A stretch of DNA of 64,000 nt from Cranoglanis bouderius (GCA_023630585.1 CM042565.1:2898013-2962012), one strand, 5' to 3'; numbered from the stretch's first letter, positions 33,945 to 44,959 are shown. The notes: generated by a model from the sequence alone, not told the origin. Made by a program: numbers and translations.

Positions 33945-34255
33945 TGATGTCGTCCCAATTCACAAGAGGCCTGTCAGTTTAATTAGTTCAACTGTATCTG
34001 TCATCGCTAATTAATGTCTCTCACGAAGGAATCGGAGTCAAGGGAGCTGCTCTTGTTAGTGTAAAATCAAACGGAAAACAGATGTTTTGCTAATCGGAAT
34101 TCAGATCATAATTAAGGAAGCTGCTCTGTTTCGCTAATGAATTGATCAAGATCACAGGAGGCCATTGCACGCATTCACAAAGCAGCCTGCTCCTGAACTT
34201 TGTTTGGTTCACCAGCAGTCAGCAATCTGCATGAATCTGCAGGCCTAGGATCTTT
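33945..34255. other. Strong candidate conserved non-coding element
   Basis: Unique sequence dense in homeodomain-type cores: CAGTTTAATTAGTTCAAC, ATCGCTAATTAATGTCTC, ATCATAATTAAGGAAGCTGC and TTCGCTAATGAATTGATC. It has no simple repeats and no coding frame. The spacing and vocabulary are those of vertebrate developmental ultraconserved enhancers. This is recognition by style only; no homologue is claimed. Confidence 0.45.
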
Positions 34256-34560
34256 GCAATTAAAACAGTACAGCAATACTACAGCTAGGAGATGATAGTG
34301 GGTGGAGCAAAGTGTGTGTATGAGAAAGTAGTATATATACTGTATATATGTGGGAAAGAACTATATATTTGGATTAGATGAGTGGTGACATATTTGAGGC
34401 AGTACTGGGCGAGGCAAATAATTGGGAAATGAATTACTGGAGTAGCAAAGAGTAGCTAGGAGATAATAGTGGGCGGGGAACGCTGTAGCTAGGAAAATCA
34501 CTGCATAGCTAAGAGACAGTAGTGGGCGGGGCATATAGAACAACCTAAGCTGCAATAGTG
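34256..34560 (+). repeat. Degenerate repeat with AGCTAGGAGATA...GGGCGGGG units
   Basis: Three similar phrases begin at 34283 (AGCTAGGAGATGATAGTGGG), 34454 (AGCTAGGAGATAATAGTGGG) and 34507 (AGCTAAGAGACAGTAGTGGG). The last two continue into CGGGG, an Sp1-type GC box. No coding potential. Confidence 0.55.
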
Positions 34561-34812
34561 TTTAATGCAGTAGTGTGCCTTTTTATTGCTTTTTTTTTCT
34601 TTTTTTTAAATTACATGCTTAATTACATCACTGTGATCAGCACCTACATCATTAGTTGTTATTGAAAATCTTTATTTGGAGGTATAAACAAAATGTACCA
34701 AATACACACTCAACTGCATCTTGCACAATTGATCACCTCTATTTTCAGCTCTAGCTTCCCTATGAAATGGCTGAATTCTCAGTGCGCTACATACAGAACA
34801 AGTCGATTTGAG

Positions 34813-34848
34813 ACACACACACACACACACACATACATACACACACAC
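34813..34848. repeat. (CA)n microsatellite
   Basis: CA tract with a TACATA interruption. Confidence 0.95.
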
Positions 34849-36079
34849 CCTTCTAACATGATCCAAGATATTCATGAGCCACTCCACATCAGATTCGCTT
34901 AACACAGATTTATGAGTTTTTCCTGGACGACGGGCATCCAGCGGTCAATACGCGTTAAGACAATCCCTTTATGAGCGCTTATTCACTTTGGTTAGAGATG
35001 ATGTTTATCAAACTCTGATTTTATAACCTCCATAATGTGATGCATGTGTGTGTCTGTTTGTTTTTCCTCAGCTAATGTTGTTACCCGTCTCCATTTTTCA
35101 TCTGTGAGTCAGGGCTCGATGTAAAGCACGGGCGTTTGTCGAGAGTGCTGGATTTAAGAGTTTCAAGTTGCAGAAGGAAACACAGATAGGCAGAGTTAAT
35201 CATGTAAGGAATAAAAATAGCTTTTTTTTCAGATACTAACCATGAACTGTGTTTAACATTTATAAATATGGGCTATTTTCCTAGTAGCTACGATCTGTTT
35301 ACGCATGATCCCATTTGTTGCCTCCATACCATTTTGTACTAGTGTACATTAGGGATGTAATGCAAAGCCATTATACATACACATAATACATATCTGTATT
35401 TGTATTTCAGTCTGAAAGGGTCGTGGCCTAAACCTGAAGGGTTATTTTTTTTCCAATTTCCAGAAAAAAAACAAAAAACAGGACTGCTGGAATCATTCAT
35501 TTATCATTAACTAATTATATAACAACAAATTAGTGCCTGTATGACCTTGCATACGATATACATTTAATAATGATTAAGAATGTTGAAAAAATGAATGTAC
35601 GTACAAGTTAATTACATTTTTTTTTAAAGTAGAGACAGCTTGGTGATCTGGAGTTCAACAACCACCGTCAACCAGCGAAAAAATTTGATAAAATAGTGCA
35701 CCTCCTATTCGTATCCGTATTTGTACTTGTTTACAACACATTATCTGTTAAGTCTGAATAATTTACAGTATATACCATATTCTATTACATACCCAATGTG
35801 CATACGTCATATCATTGGTAATCGCATAGCATAAGTGGTGTGGTGAAAGGGAAAGACGAAAGTCGGGGTGGCAGTAGGACATGGCAGCATTTTCCATTAT
35901 TTGCATATTCATGCATATTCATACATCCTTGCATTCTCAACAAGGATAATGATTTAGAGATGCTCTTAGAACAATTGTCATTTCTTGCTCATTTAAAAAA
36001 AAACATAGATTATAGTTAATGGGTTAAATTACACCTTGAGTGGTACTTTAAAATAAATAAATAAGAACCACGGACGGTT
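34849..36079. other. Unique AT-rich sequence, possible old repeat pieces
   Basis: TATCTGTATTTGTATTTCAG near 35390 and TATTCGTATCCGTATTTGTA near 35705 are similar and may mark remnants of one old element. Otherwise nothing is recognised. Confidence 0.35.
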
Positions 36080-36800
36080 TAATGGCAACTTGTGGAGCAT
36101 CAGTGATTTATCTAGGTTCAAAAGGGCCACTAATTAAAATCCATACTCTTAATGAGCTTTCACGACCCCTTGTTGGTTAACGTGATTACAGGTGATAAGA
36201 GCGGTAAATCGAGTTTCTTTTAATTAAGTCCGAGATTACACCCCTCCCACCCTCCTTCGCAAACGAGCGATGAATTAACAGGGTTTGCTCTGATTTAGGC
36301 CTCTTATATATTTATTCGTGATTAAGCAATCAGCACTCGAAGTATAAATCTAGCATAGTCGGCACGGCAGGATGGGTTAGTAATGGGAACTGTTTGGTTT
36401 GAATGCTCATGTCTTTCTTTAGATAAGCTTATATATAACATTAATAATGCAACATGAGCCTCGAGGGTCAGAGAGTGTGAAAGATTCATGGTATGATACA
36501 TGATACGTACATCACTGTATAACCATAAATTATGAAACTGTTCTATGCCGAGGTATGCCACGCACCAACTCCCTAATTGACTGAATTCTCCTGTAGATGG
36601 CACAGGGATTTGTTCAGTCAGTGCATTGTGGGTGATTATCCTTTGACCCTGCATATCCAACGCATCTCACATCCACGCTGGGTCATCTTCTGATCCCGCT
36701 GATATTTTTGCATCCGGCAGACGGCGAGTTAACGCCTCACGGTGCCTACATTTCACACTCCTGCCCTCGGCTCTGCCAGTTTTAACGTTTATTGTTCATA
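36080..36800. other. Candidate conserved non-coding block
   Basis: Contains GGCCACTAATTAAAATCC, TTTTAATTAAGTCCGAGATT, GCGATGAATTAACAGGG and TTATTCGTGATTAAGCAATC within 250 bp, unique and CpG-retaining. The minus frame at 36322-36660 (112 codons) has no domain. Enhancer-like by composition. Confidence 0.4.
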
Positions 36801-37129
36801 ATGCACAGCCTGAGTCTTGAATATTCCACTGCTTTGCCTTTTATTAGATAATACTGCATTCTGCAGCTTTGCGAAAAGACAGTAATGACTTGGAGAAAAC
36901 ATTTCAGATGTAGCGCTGGTTGTCTGCTGGGTTTATTGCTTAAAAAACAAACATTTATACCATGTTTGGCTCAGAATGACTCGTTTTAAAATGGAACGAT
37001 GCTTGAAATGGTTGCTTCTAACATCAAATCTAATGATGCAAATCTAATGAGCATAACCAACATGAACAAAATCATGTTTATATGACACCAGGAATCGTGA
37101 ATTCTATCAATAATCAAAAATTATATTGC
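36801..37129. other. Unique AT-rich sequence, nothing recognised
   Basis: A small duplication (ATCTAATGA / ATCTAATGAG) is visible near 37027-37050. No gene. Confidence 0.4.
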
Positions 37130-37340
37130 TGTTGAATTAATTTTGTTGATTAATAATTTTGTTCATTAATTAATAAACAGCAGCTCTGACAGCGGTGCCA
37201 ATTGTTGCTGTGGTAAAAAAGTACTAAACCACTTTGGGACATGTTGCTATAGGACATTTCGGGTGGTATCAATGGTAACACCAGGTTGCTGATTATTTTT
37301 CTATAACAACCTATCCCATCGTGGCTTATTCCTTACGTTA
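37130..37340 (+). mobile_element. MITE-A copy 5 (end modules without core)
   Basis: AACAGCAGCTCTGACAGCGG matches the left subterminal text. GGACATGTTGCTATAGGACA and GCTGATTATTTTTCTATAAC form the inverted module, with GGTAACACC between them. The GGAAGGAGTC core is absent. Confidence 0.65.
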
Positions 37341-38029
37341 CGCATACGCAAGATGGCTGCCGTATGACTCCTACAGTCTAGTATGTACACGTCCTCAGTA
37401 ATTAATGCTATGTGTCTACTCGGCGTGAATGGGGTGTGTGTGGGGTGGGGGGGGGATGCGCTGTACTAAGGCGTGACGTCATCACCAGAAAAACAGTGAA
37501 ACATTCATGATGAGACCGATTGAATGGCCTAACATCCCATATATGGTGGTGACGCTGCCACTGTTTCCGCCATCTCCACAAGATAAACGATGAAGTAACC
37601 TTCTTGACTGTCATTACTGATGTAGAAATGATAGAGGAAGATATTCCGGTGCCAACCAAAGTTGTTTCGGCTCTACCCTGCCCCCTAGTGGGTAAACCCA
37701 TTAATACATATAAAGCAACAGCACGCATACATACTGTATATGCATAGTGAAATTGAAGTGTATTTGCAGCTTCAGATTTACTGCAAGCGTATTATGCTTG
37801 AGTCAGTGGTGCAACAAGAGTTAAGTATTAATTAATAATGCAAGTTTATTTAATGCAAGATGGCCAACAAGAGAACCAATTTAACCATTTTACTGCAACA
37901 CAGGTCAAATAAGGTGTCTGAAGGAGATTTTTTTCACACCTTTCCTTTTAAGGAGACAAATGGAGAACAATTCGCTGGACTTAAACACACAGCATCGGCG
38001 GTGTAATTGGCTGAGTAAATAACATGTTT
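37340..38029. other. Unique sequence with a G-run
   Basis: A G-rich stretch at 37428-37457 (GGGGTGTGTGTGGGGTGGGG and following Gs) could form a G-quadruplex. The rest is unique and unassigned. The minus frame at 37408-37728 has proline/histidine low complexity from this tract. Confidence 0.45.
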
Positions 38030-39482
38030 AAAGCTGCTGAGGAGCAGCCGGGCTGATAATGATCCGCATACCCGGGTCGATCTCCCCTAACACTGATGCA
38101 GTGGAAGTCATTAAATAGTTAATAAGCTAAGTTTAAGCCGCACTCTGATACAGCAACTTTATCAAGGAACTTTGTGTACCAGAGCAGAATCGCTCTTTGC
38201 AATTCGCTTTTTGATTGGCACTATGTGACTTTCCAACATCGTGAAACCTCTAACATAACAGCTCTTCATCATTGCATCTGACACTGTGTAACCATGACAA
38301 CAAGCACTGATATACTATAGGCTACAGATTCCGACATAACAAATGAGACAATGCCTTCTGAGATGTAACCATAGTAACATTCATATAGCGGTACGTGTCT
38401 TAAAATGAAAACGCATGCTAACAACATACTCGAAAAATATGTAACTGTATGGTAGCCACATTTATGGCAGCTACCAGGTAAATTACTCGTAATGTCAACG
38501 TGCCACTGCTATATCATCTGACCAAGCTACATGACCACACCCTTGACCACGCCCCTGACATGTTCTCGTTAATCTGCATATTAATGCTCTTTTGTTTCTG
38601 CCATGTCTTTTCCTCATGCTTGTTTCCTTTTTCTTTTCCGTTTCCCAAATTTCTTCCTTTTCTTGATTGTTCTTGTGTTTCCTTATTTTTCGATGTGGTT
38701 TATTGATTTGGATTGGATTGTTGACCATTTGACACAATCCCAGATTTTTCCACACCTCAAAGCTCTTATTGGATGTGTTAACCTACGCAACAAATACGGA
38801 GTCAAGATAATAATCACACAGTTAAACAGAGTTCTGTCGTAGCACTATTTTTTTGTGAGCAATCCATTGAAAGAGATGCAATAATGAGTTCAGAGTATAC
38901 GTACATTGCAAAGTCACCAAGATCCTTTACCCAAGCCTGAGAGTTTCCATATGAAAAATCTAAAATCTATCAATAGCTCAACAATGGGTAATTCACAAAT
39001 GAGTAAAACTGATTCTTCATTCTGTTGATTCCCTGGAAGGTGCTGAGATGGTTCTAGATGTAACAGAGTTTTGATTTGCAAAACGGGAAGTCAGCCATTT
39101 TTAATTTTAACAACAAAAAAAATTTTTTTTTTTTTTACTTCTTCTTTTACTCTTTGTGAAATTAGAACCATTACATTATCAGTCCATGCCGAACAAAATG
39201 TATTTCTTGAACCTTTTAAATATTCAGCATGGTCTGTCTTGTAAACAACTTTGATCGTGGCGTCGCCAAGCAGGATGTTACACCATATCTCAACAATGTC
39301 TTGATTTATTGCCATCAAATGTAGTACTTCTTAATGGGAACAAGCACTGATGTTCTTAATGGTTTCTAGTCTTTCTAAATGGTGGGGCCAGAAAGTGCTT
39401 GGACACTTAATCGCTGCTTGCAGCTATATTTCTTTTATGCCACAGGTGGCTCCTGCTTGATTGCAATGAAAACCCAAGTCCG
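38030..39482. other. Unique sequence, short candidate element at its start
   Basis: 38030-38130 (GGGCTGATAATGATCCGCAT, GGAAGTCATTAAATAGTTAA) looks like a compact conserved element. The remaining 1.3 kb has T/C-rich and A/T-run stretches and short frames without motifs. Confidence 0.35.
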
Positions 39483-39510
39483 AGATCATCCAGCCCTTCC
39501 TGGATGATCT
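39483..39510. repeat. Perfect short inverted repeat
   Basis: AGATCATCCAG and CTGGATGATCT form an 11-bp stem with a 6-nt loop. The flanking text TTGGACACCCCTG suggests part of an old dispersed repeat. Too short for a microRNA precursor. Confidence 0.8.
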
Positions 39511-40079
39511 TGGACACCCCTGTTTTATGCGTTTCAAGTCCGTAATGCTCGACTGGCATCATGCTGTGTTGCTTCCAAATACTAAACACGGTAAACAGAA
39601 AAGTTGTAATACTTTCATTCAAACATACAAACAAACAAACAAAAACATACTCCACTAAACTCGTCTGTCTTTTTGTGTATGGATGTCAGTGTAGAAAAAT
39701 ATCAGCCCAAATGGGGATCAAATCCATGTGTCACTCCATGTAATCACCTGACATGACTAGCATTGATAGGCTGCATGAATCTACAGTCTGGGATAGAACA
39801 AAATCAGCCCCAGACTCGTGTCTCACTTCTTCATACCATTCTGTGTATTTTTCTTAGGACCGTTGGAGGTGCTGGTGCACTTGACGCATCAAAAATCCAA
39901 AATAATCTGATGTAGATGCCAAAAAGAATGAAACCCTGTGCATTTTTATGTGATGGACCATGACTGAGTGATGAGCAAACCCATGTAGAGTGCAAAACCA
40001 TTTACCACAATTACCAATTTTGTTTCCAATAAGAGAGATTTTCCAATGTAGGGAATAATAGTGAATAAGGGACCACTTC
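39511..40079. other. Unique sequence, nothing recognised
   Basis: No gene or recognised repeat. Confidence 0.4.
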
Positions 40080-40205
40080 GTACACAGTGTTCTAGTTTAC
40101 TTCCTACTGTTTTGTAATCCTGTTAGTTAGGCTTCTGCTTTTGACCTCTGCGTGTCTGATCTGGATTATGATTAAGGTATTTGTGTGCACAGATCATGTC
40201 TGGTT
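40080..40205 (+). repeat. Possible repeat D fragment
   Basis: TTCTAGTTTACTTCC, then TTGACCTCTGCGTGTCTGAT and TGGATTATGATTAAGG resemble the second half of the 32600-32935 copy (...CTCTGATTACGAC...). Weak similarity. Confidence 0.3.
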
Positions 40206-40784
40206 CTTCTGATCCACATTATGTACTCTGAACATGATTCGTGGATAAACCTTAACAAAAAACTGGAGAAAACCCAAGACCTGCTGAGGTCACAGAGCTG
40301 TGTCTCATTCCTTCTCAAGTTCCTGCTGTTTTTTTTCTCTCTCCCCATAAAAAATAACTCACAGCTTCATCTTTCTTTCACGCTACATAATTTGACATAT
40401 TCTTACAAGCTCTGGATGCAGCAGGAAGGTGAGAGGAGAAGAATGTAATGTCTTTGTCCACTAAACTCAAGTTCTCAAAGACAAATAAGATTGTGCTTAG
40501 TTGCTAACTAATGTTCAAGAAAACATTAATATATAATTTAAAATCTATCCTGTCCATGCCTCTTTTTTTATTGTTATGTTATTTCATCCAAATGGTAACA
40601 TGTCACGCATGGTGTTAAAATAACTGTAGTTAATACAGGTTTAACACTTGTATTAAAACCTGTTAACACAAGATTTTCACCTGATATTGAAAATTATCTG
40701 TTGTTTTTCATTGTTAAACAATGTTTTTTAATCTATTTTTAATTTGACTTATATTATGTGGAGTGTTCGCTATGAATGTCCTTG
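40206..40784. other. Unique AT-rich sequence, nothing recognised
   Basis: A short imperfect inverted pair (CAGGTTTAACACTTGTATTA / AAAACCTGTTAACACAAG) lies near 40637-40675. No gene. Confidence 0.4.
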
Positions 40785-41075
40785 TATATTGTTACTATAG
40801 AAACAATAATACAAAGAAATATCTTGAATATGGGAAAATTCTTATTATGAGATTATTATAAATCAAATTTATAGGCAGATAATTAATTTAATAAATAATT
40901 TAGCTTCCTTCTAGAAATCAATGCTTAAAATGAGAAAGAATGATCTACCAATGGAACAAGACCATTTCAATCTTGAATTTTTTTTTTTTTTAAATGTCTA
41001 GAAAAAACAGGCAGAGTTAACATTATTTCTTTTATCATACAAAAAAAATCACATTATTTTAAAAAATATCAGTGT
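40785..41075 (+). mobile_element. MITE-B copy 1, diverged
   Basis: Shares with 42655-42990 the blocks AAATATCTTGAATAT(G/A)G, CTTATTATGAGATTATTA-like, TTCTAGA, TCT(A/G)CCAAT(G/A)GAA and a following TTGAAT block. A GTTACTATAGAAACAATA palindrome at its left edge also occurs in MITE-A copies (57206). No coding capacity. Confidence 0.55.
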
Positions 41076-41341
41076 TTGGAAATCTATTTTTTAACTTGCC
41101 ACTGAGTGATGAATAGTGCAGTATCTCAAGAACGAGTGGTTGAATGTGTGCACGATGTATACGCAATTATCACTGTAACTATGAGATGAACTGATTAGCT
41201 TCCTTCACGTTTGAAGTATGTGTTAAGTATATTTCAGGCATACAAATTAGTTGACCCATTGACCCACTGACGCTGCCAATAACATTCTAGTCTTAGTTTT
41301 ATGAAATTAAATGAAACTGAAATGCTGTTAGTCTCTCTTTT

Positions 41342-41345
<4 letters not shown>
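41076..41345. other. Unique spacer, nothing recognised
   Basis: Ordinary sequence. Confidence 0.4.
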
Positions 41346-41398
<53 letters not shown>

Positions 41399-41408
41399 AT
41401 CTCTCTCA
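41346..41408. repeat. (CT)n microsatellite
   Basis: About 30 CT units, interrupted near the 3' end by CCCTAT. Confidence 0.97.
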
Positions 41409-42159
41409 GTTGCACTTCTGCCCCCTTCAATGTAATTCAATTGTTCGGAGCACTAAAGTAATCAAACAGAGCAATCATGTACAGAATGTGGAAGAGTCGG
41501 GCGCTGTACACAAGGACAGAAGGCTGAAGCGGAATTTCACAGTGCAGTCAGAAAGAGTCTTTAAGCTCACTTGATGTAGGAAAGGTCTATTGTTGTTTGA
41601 TTCATGCTAGCTAAGCGACAGGCACTGATACCCACCTAGCACACTTCTCTGCATGATCTGAAGACCAGCAACTGCAGGGCATGGGGCGTTTAATCTCTAC
41701 TTGAAGCACAATCGATCCAAATGCCTAAAGCGGGTTTGTGAATTTGAACATGTTACACGTTTGACGTTCAGAGTAAATGAGTCGAGCTATCTGACCCTCC
41801 AGACCAGCTCTATGACCAATGGCAAGAACTTTCCGGAATCAATTGAAGATCATATTCTTTGCCGATTCCCCTTTAATGGCTAGAAGTTGGAAGTGCAGAG
41901 CAACAGATGGGCTACAATCATTAATTGCACACTTACAGAGTTACAATGAGTTTAGGTAAACTGGCAAACTCATACTTATATAGTCTACTTTCGATAACCT
42001 TAACATCTTTACACGCCATAAGTGTTTTGACGCTAATTTCCTGCATATCTAGTCTATTTTGTTGATGAAAATGGTCAATATGGAAACCATCCAACTGACT
42101 GCCAACCAAACCCGTATTACCTGTGTTTCTTATATTTGTGCTTGTTTTTTTTGTGTGTG
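41409..42159. other. Unique sequence, nothing recognised
   Basis: Only short frames without motifs. Confidence 0.4.
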
Positions 42160-42490
42160 TCATGTATGAACAACACACAACACGTACATGAAAGTGGGAA
42201 TCATTTCATCATCTGTGCAAAGCAACATGGCTGTGTAACAGTGAACGAGCAGCAATTCTGTTCCAGCGGCTTGAGTGTAATTTCTCCTGGCAGCTTGTCT
42301 GAAACCGAAGTCAAGTGTTTTTACCTCAGACATGCTCCCCCCCATGATTCAACATGAATTTAGCAAATACAATCAGGGACCCTTATCGAGCCGCGGCTGA
42401 CCTGATATCAGCCCCTCGTCACAGTTTTCAAGCGACATGATTTAGTGTTTGGCCGCTGACAACATTAAGGGCAAAATAAAGAGACATTAG
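42160..42490. other. Candidate conserved non-coding block
   Basis: Unique CpG-retaining sequence, including CTTATCGAGCCGCGGCTGAC and GCGACATGATTTAGTGTTTG near 42384-42455. Overlapping opposite-strand frames of 61 and 73 codons have no domain. Confidence 0.3.
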
Positions 42491-42492
42491 GC

Positions 42493-42523
42493 TGGGTGGG
42501 GGGGGGGAGGGGGAGGGGGGGAA
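42493..42523 (+). repeat. G-rich tract, quadruplex-prone
   Basis: Runs of 10, 5 and 7 Gs separated by single A residues after GGGTGG. The pattern meets the usual G-quadruplex rule of four G-runs. Confidence 0.9.
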
Positions 42524-42654
42524 CGAAGACTGTCCTTTAAAAACAAGAGAAAAGGAAAATATATTACTGGGGAAGGTATAATGTTTGTACTTGTGTGAAG
42601 CTTCAGCAAGCTTATTTCATTTAGCAAAATTAATGCAAACCTTTACTCGGTTAA

Positions 42655-42990
42655 TTGTTTTTCAAGAATACAATATTACAATCAAGGCAAATGAAAATAT
42701 CTTGAATATAGTCAAATTTATTTAGTATTTCCTATTATAAGATTGGAATCCAACCAAATGTAAGATTATTAAATCTTTTTTCTAGACATTTAAATCATGT
42801 CAATATAAATAGAAATTTGAATTTATTTCCAGGAAAATCATCTGCCAATAGAATAAGAAAATTGAATGTGCGAGAGCATCTAAAAACAAGCTAAATAATG
42901 TTATATTAGATTTCTAATAAAATCGTAATAAGAAATATTAGATATATTTGCCCACATTGAAGATATTTTCACTGTTTTGCAGTGTAGTGT
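42655..42990 (+). mobile_element. MITE-B copy 2
   Basis: Contains AAAATATCTTGAATATAGTC, TTTAGTATTTCCTATTATAA, TTTTTTCTAGACATTTAAAT and ATCTGCCAATAGAATAAGAA, and ends CACTGTTTTGCAGTGTA near 42988. The TTTTGCAGTGTA end is characteristic of an abundant teleost non-autonomous DNA element (recognition from memory, family name not claimed). Non-coding. Confidence 0.65.
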
Positions 42991-43079
42991 TACCTCATAC
43001 ATCCCTTCATTCATCACTAAGTGAAAAATAAGCATGAGGCAGGAATACAGGGGTTCAAGCACGCAAACATCCACACAGT

Positions 43080-43142
43080 CCATTTACCAACATGTTTTTG
43101 GGTGGTGGGAGGAAACCGGAGAAGCCAGAGGAAGCCCATATA
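43080..43142 (-). mobile_element. Retroposon fragment
   Basis: CCAACATGTTTTTGGG, then GGTGGGAGGAAACCGGAGAA and GCCAGAGGAAGCCCA match, inverted, the middle of the GGATGGATGG retroposon (compare 32380-32430). Only about 60 bp survive. Confidence 0.65.
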
Positions 43143-43229
43143 TTAATTGTCTTCCTTTAACCATTTACACATTGGACTGACTCATATAGCACACTCCTCT
43201 ACATATAATGCTGCAATACAAGCCTCCTG

Positions 43230-43500
43230 TTCATTTCTTTGTTTTCCTCACCCCTGCTTCACCTCCACCCTGACTACACCCACGGTCTTTGTGTGCACCT
43301 GTTACTCATGTTTAGTCTTGTTAAGTCTCATTAGTAGGTTTATAACGCTTGTTTTTTGGTAGTTATTTTGATGTCTTGTTTATATTATGACTGTGATCCT
43401 AAGCAAAGGGTCCAATGTTTAGTCTCCTTGTGTCCTAGTTTTGTTTACTTGATTCTCCAGGACTTTGAAACTCCAGAAACGATGACTTCTGCACTTTTAT
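43230..43500 (+). repeat. Possible repeat D fragment
   Basis: GTGTGCACCTGTTACTCATG, then AGTAGGTTTATAACGCTTG and AGTCTCCTTGTGTCCTAG follow the same word order as 32685-32800. Diverged. The short frames inside are not genes. Confidence 0.4.
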
Positions 43501-43594
43501 ACCATCTACAACAGGTTTCCATTCAAACTCCTATATAATTATATCCACATATATATAATATTTTTTTTTTTAAGTAAGAAATATAGAACCCTTG

Positions 43595-43945
43595 AGGGCA
43601 TGCTGTTATGGGAAAATAAACAACAGTGAAATGGTGGAGTTACTGTTACCAGCGTAAAGTTGATTATTTTTCTATAATATCACATCCCAAAGTGTTACTT
43701 TGAAATGGAATATTCAATACACTTTGAATACTTTTTATCCATAAAAAAAAAAAAATCTGCTTAATCTGCTTGTGAATTCTCTCTGTGAATTAGCCTTTAC
43801 TATAGAAACTATAACAGATTATAATGATATAATGATTAATATACACCTGTAATATGAATAATTGTCAGAGCTGCTGTTACAGACAATTAATCAACAATTT
43901 CTGGCCAATCAGAATTGAGAGTTCAACAACTCCGTGGTATGAATT
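43595..43945 (-). mobile_element. MITE-A copy 6
   Basis: Inverted module: CATGCTGTTATGGGAAAATA (43606) and GTTGATTATTTTTCTATAAT (43660) flank GAGTTACTGTTACCAGC. The right end, GGCCAATCAGAATTGAGAG then TCAACAACTCCGTGGTAT, is the family terminus. A hairpin AATTGTC / GACAATT lies at 43860-43888. The core motif is absent. Confidence 0.75.

Positions 43946-43948
<3 letters not shown>

Positions 43949-44012
<64 letters not shown>
43949..44012. repeat. (TAA)n microsatellite
   Basis: About 21 uninterrupted TAA units, starting directly at the outer end of MITE-A copy 6, so it may have grown from the target site. Confidence 0.97.
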
Positions 44013-44014
<2 letters not shown>

Positions 44015-44299
44015 GTATAATTTAGAGATACAGTATAATTAGACAAAATTGTTTTTTTGTGCCTAATGACATCAATTTTTTTAAATGTATCTGTTTCTGA
44101 TTCAGTATTTACATCTGTAGGCAGATGAATATAATTAAATGTAGACAAAACCAGTTTTAAGAGCTCAAACCAAAGAACCAGAAGGAGAACAGGATGATGC
44201 ACAGAAGATTTACAGCATGGGGGGATTACATAAAGTGAAATAGTTTATCTCAGGATTTATGCCCCCCAATCCTCTAAACGTGACAGCCATTTTACTTCC

Positions 44300-44462
44300 A
44301 AATGGCACCTTCATTTCGCATTCACTTAGCGCGGACATTAGTGATTCAGAGTTCAAAGTCAATCTGGGGGAAATGTTCTCCTCTCTGCGGGGGATTTGTC
44401 CCATCTATAGGTGACTTCGCTGCAGTTGACTGCAGTGCTGTTAGCTTGAAAGCTCTGGCCAT

Positions 44463-44509
<47 letters not shown>

Positions 44510-44522
44510 CACACGCACACAC

Positions 44523-44561
<39 letters not shown>

Positions 44562-44760
44562 CACACGCACACACACACACGCACACACACACACGCACAC
44601 ACACACACAGAGGGCCATTTGGGAACTAGTATGGATGCACAGGGAGGATTTAGAGACCATGTGTGATGGGCGACTCTTTCAAGGCTATTTCTGGTTAGTT
44701 TTCACGGAGAGCACATGGCCAATATCAATTTCCCTTCCATTTCTCTAATCAGGCAGAAAA
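44300..44760. other. Candidate conserved non-coding block split by a (CA)n tract
   Basis: Unique sequence flanks the (CA)n: CACTTAGCGCGGACATTAGT on the left and the right side to 44760. A palindrome CTGCAGT / ACTGCAG lies at 44420-44435. The 148-codon plus frame runs straight through the CA tract (TH repeats) and has no domain. Confidence 0.3.
44464..44609. repeat. (CA)n tract with quasi-periodic GCAC interruptions
   Basis: About 73 dinucleotides. At least seven CG steps interrupt the CA run at spacings of about 10-28 bp. Z-DNA-prone. Confidence 0.97.
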
Positions 44761-44959
44761 AAGCACTTCCCAATTCACCACAGACTCTTCCTACTGAATT
44801 CCACTAATAGGATTTTTCTTTTTTCTCTGAAAAGCTGGTTTCATCCAAAAGAGTTTCAGCTTGAAAACTGCACAGAAAGAAAAAAAAAAACCCCTTATAT
44901 AAGTCTTCTTGGCATTAAACAAATAAATGATCAAATACTGGTTAGATAGGTGCTGGGTG

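Noticed and set aside
39375..39410. Possible Tc1 terminus (GGGGCCAGAAAGTGCTTGGACAC)
   Set aside because: No inverted partner, TA flank or transposase text nearby.
39483..39510. MicroRNA-like hairpin
   Set aside because: An 11-bp stem with a 6-nt loop is far too short for a precursor, and the flanks do not extend it.
44302..44748. A 148-codon plus-strand frame and minus-strand VCVC frames
   Set aside because: Both read through the (CA)n tract; the non-repeat parts show no motif.
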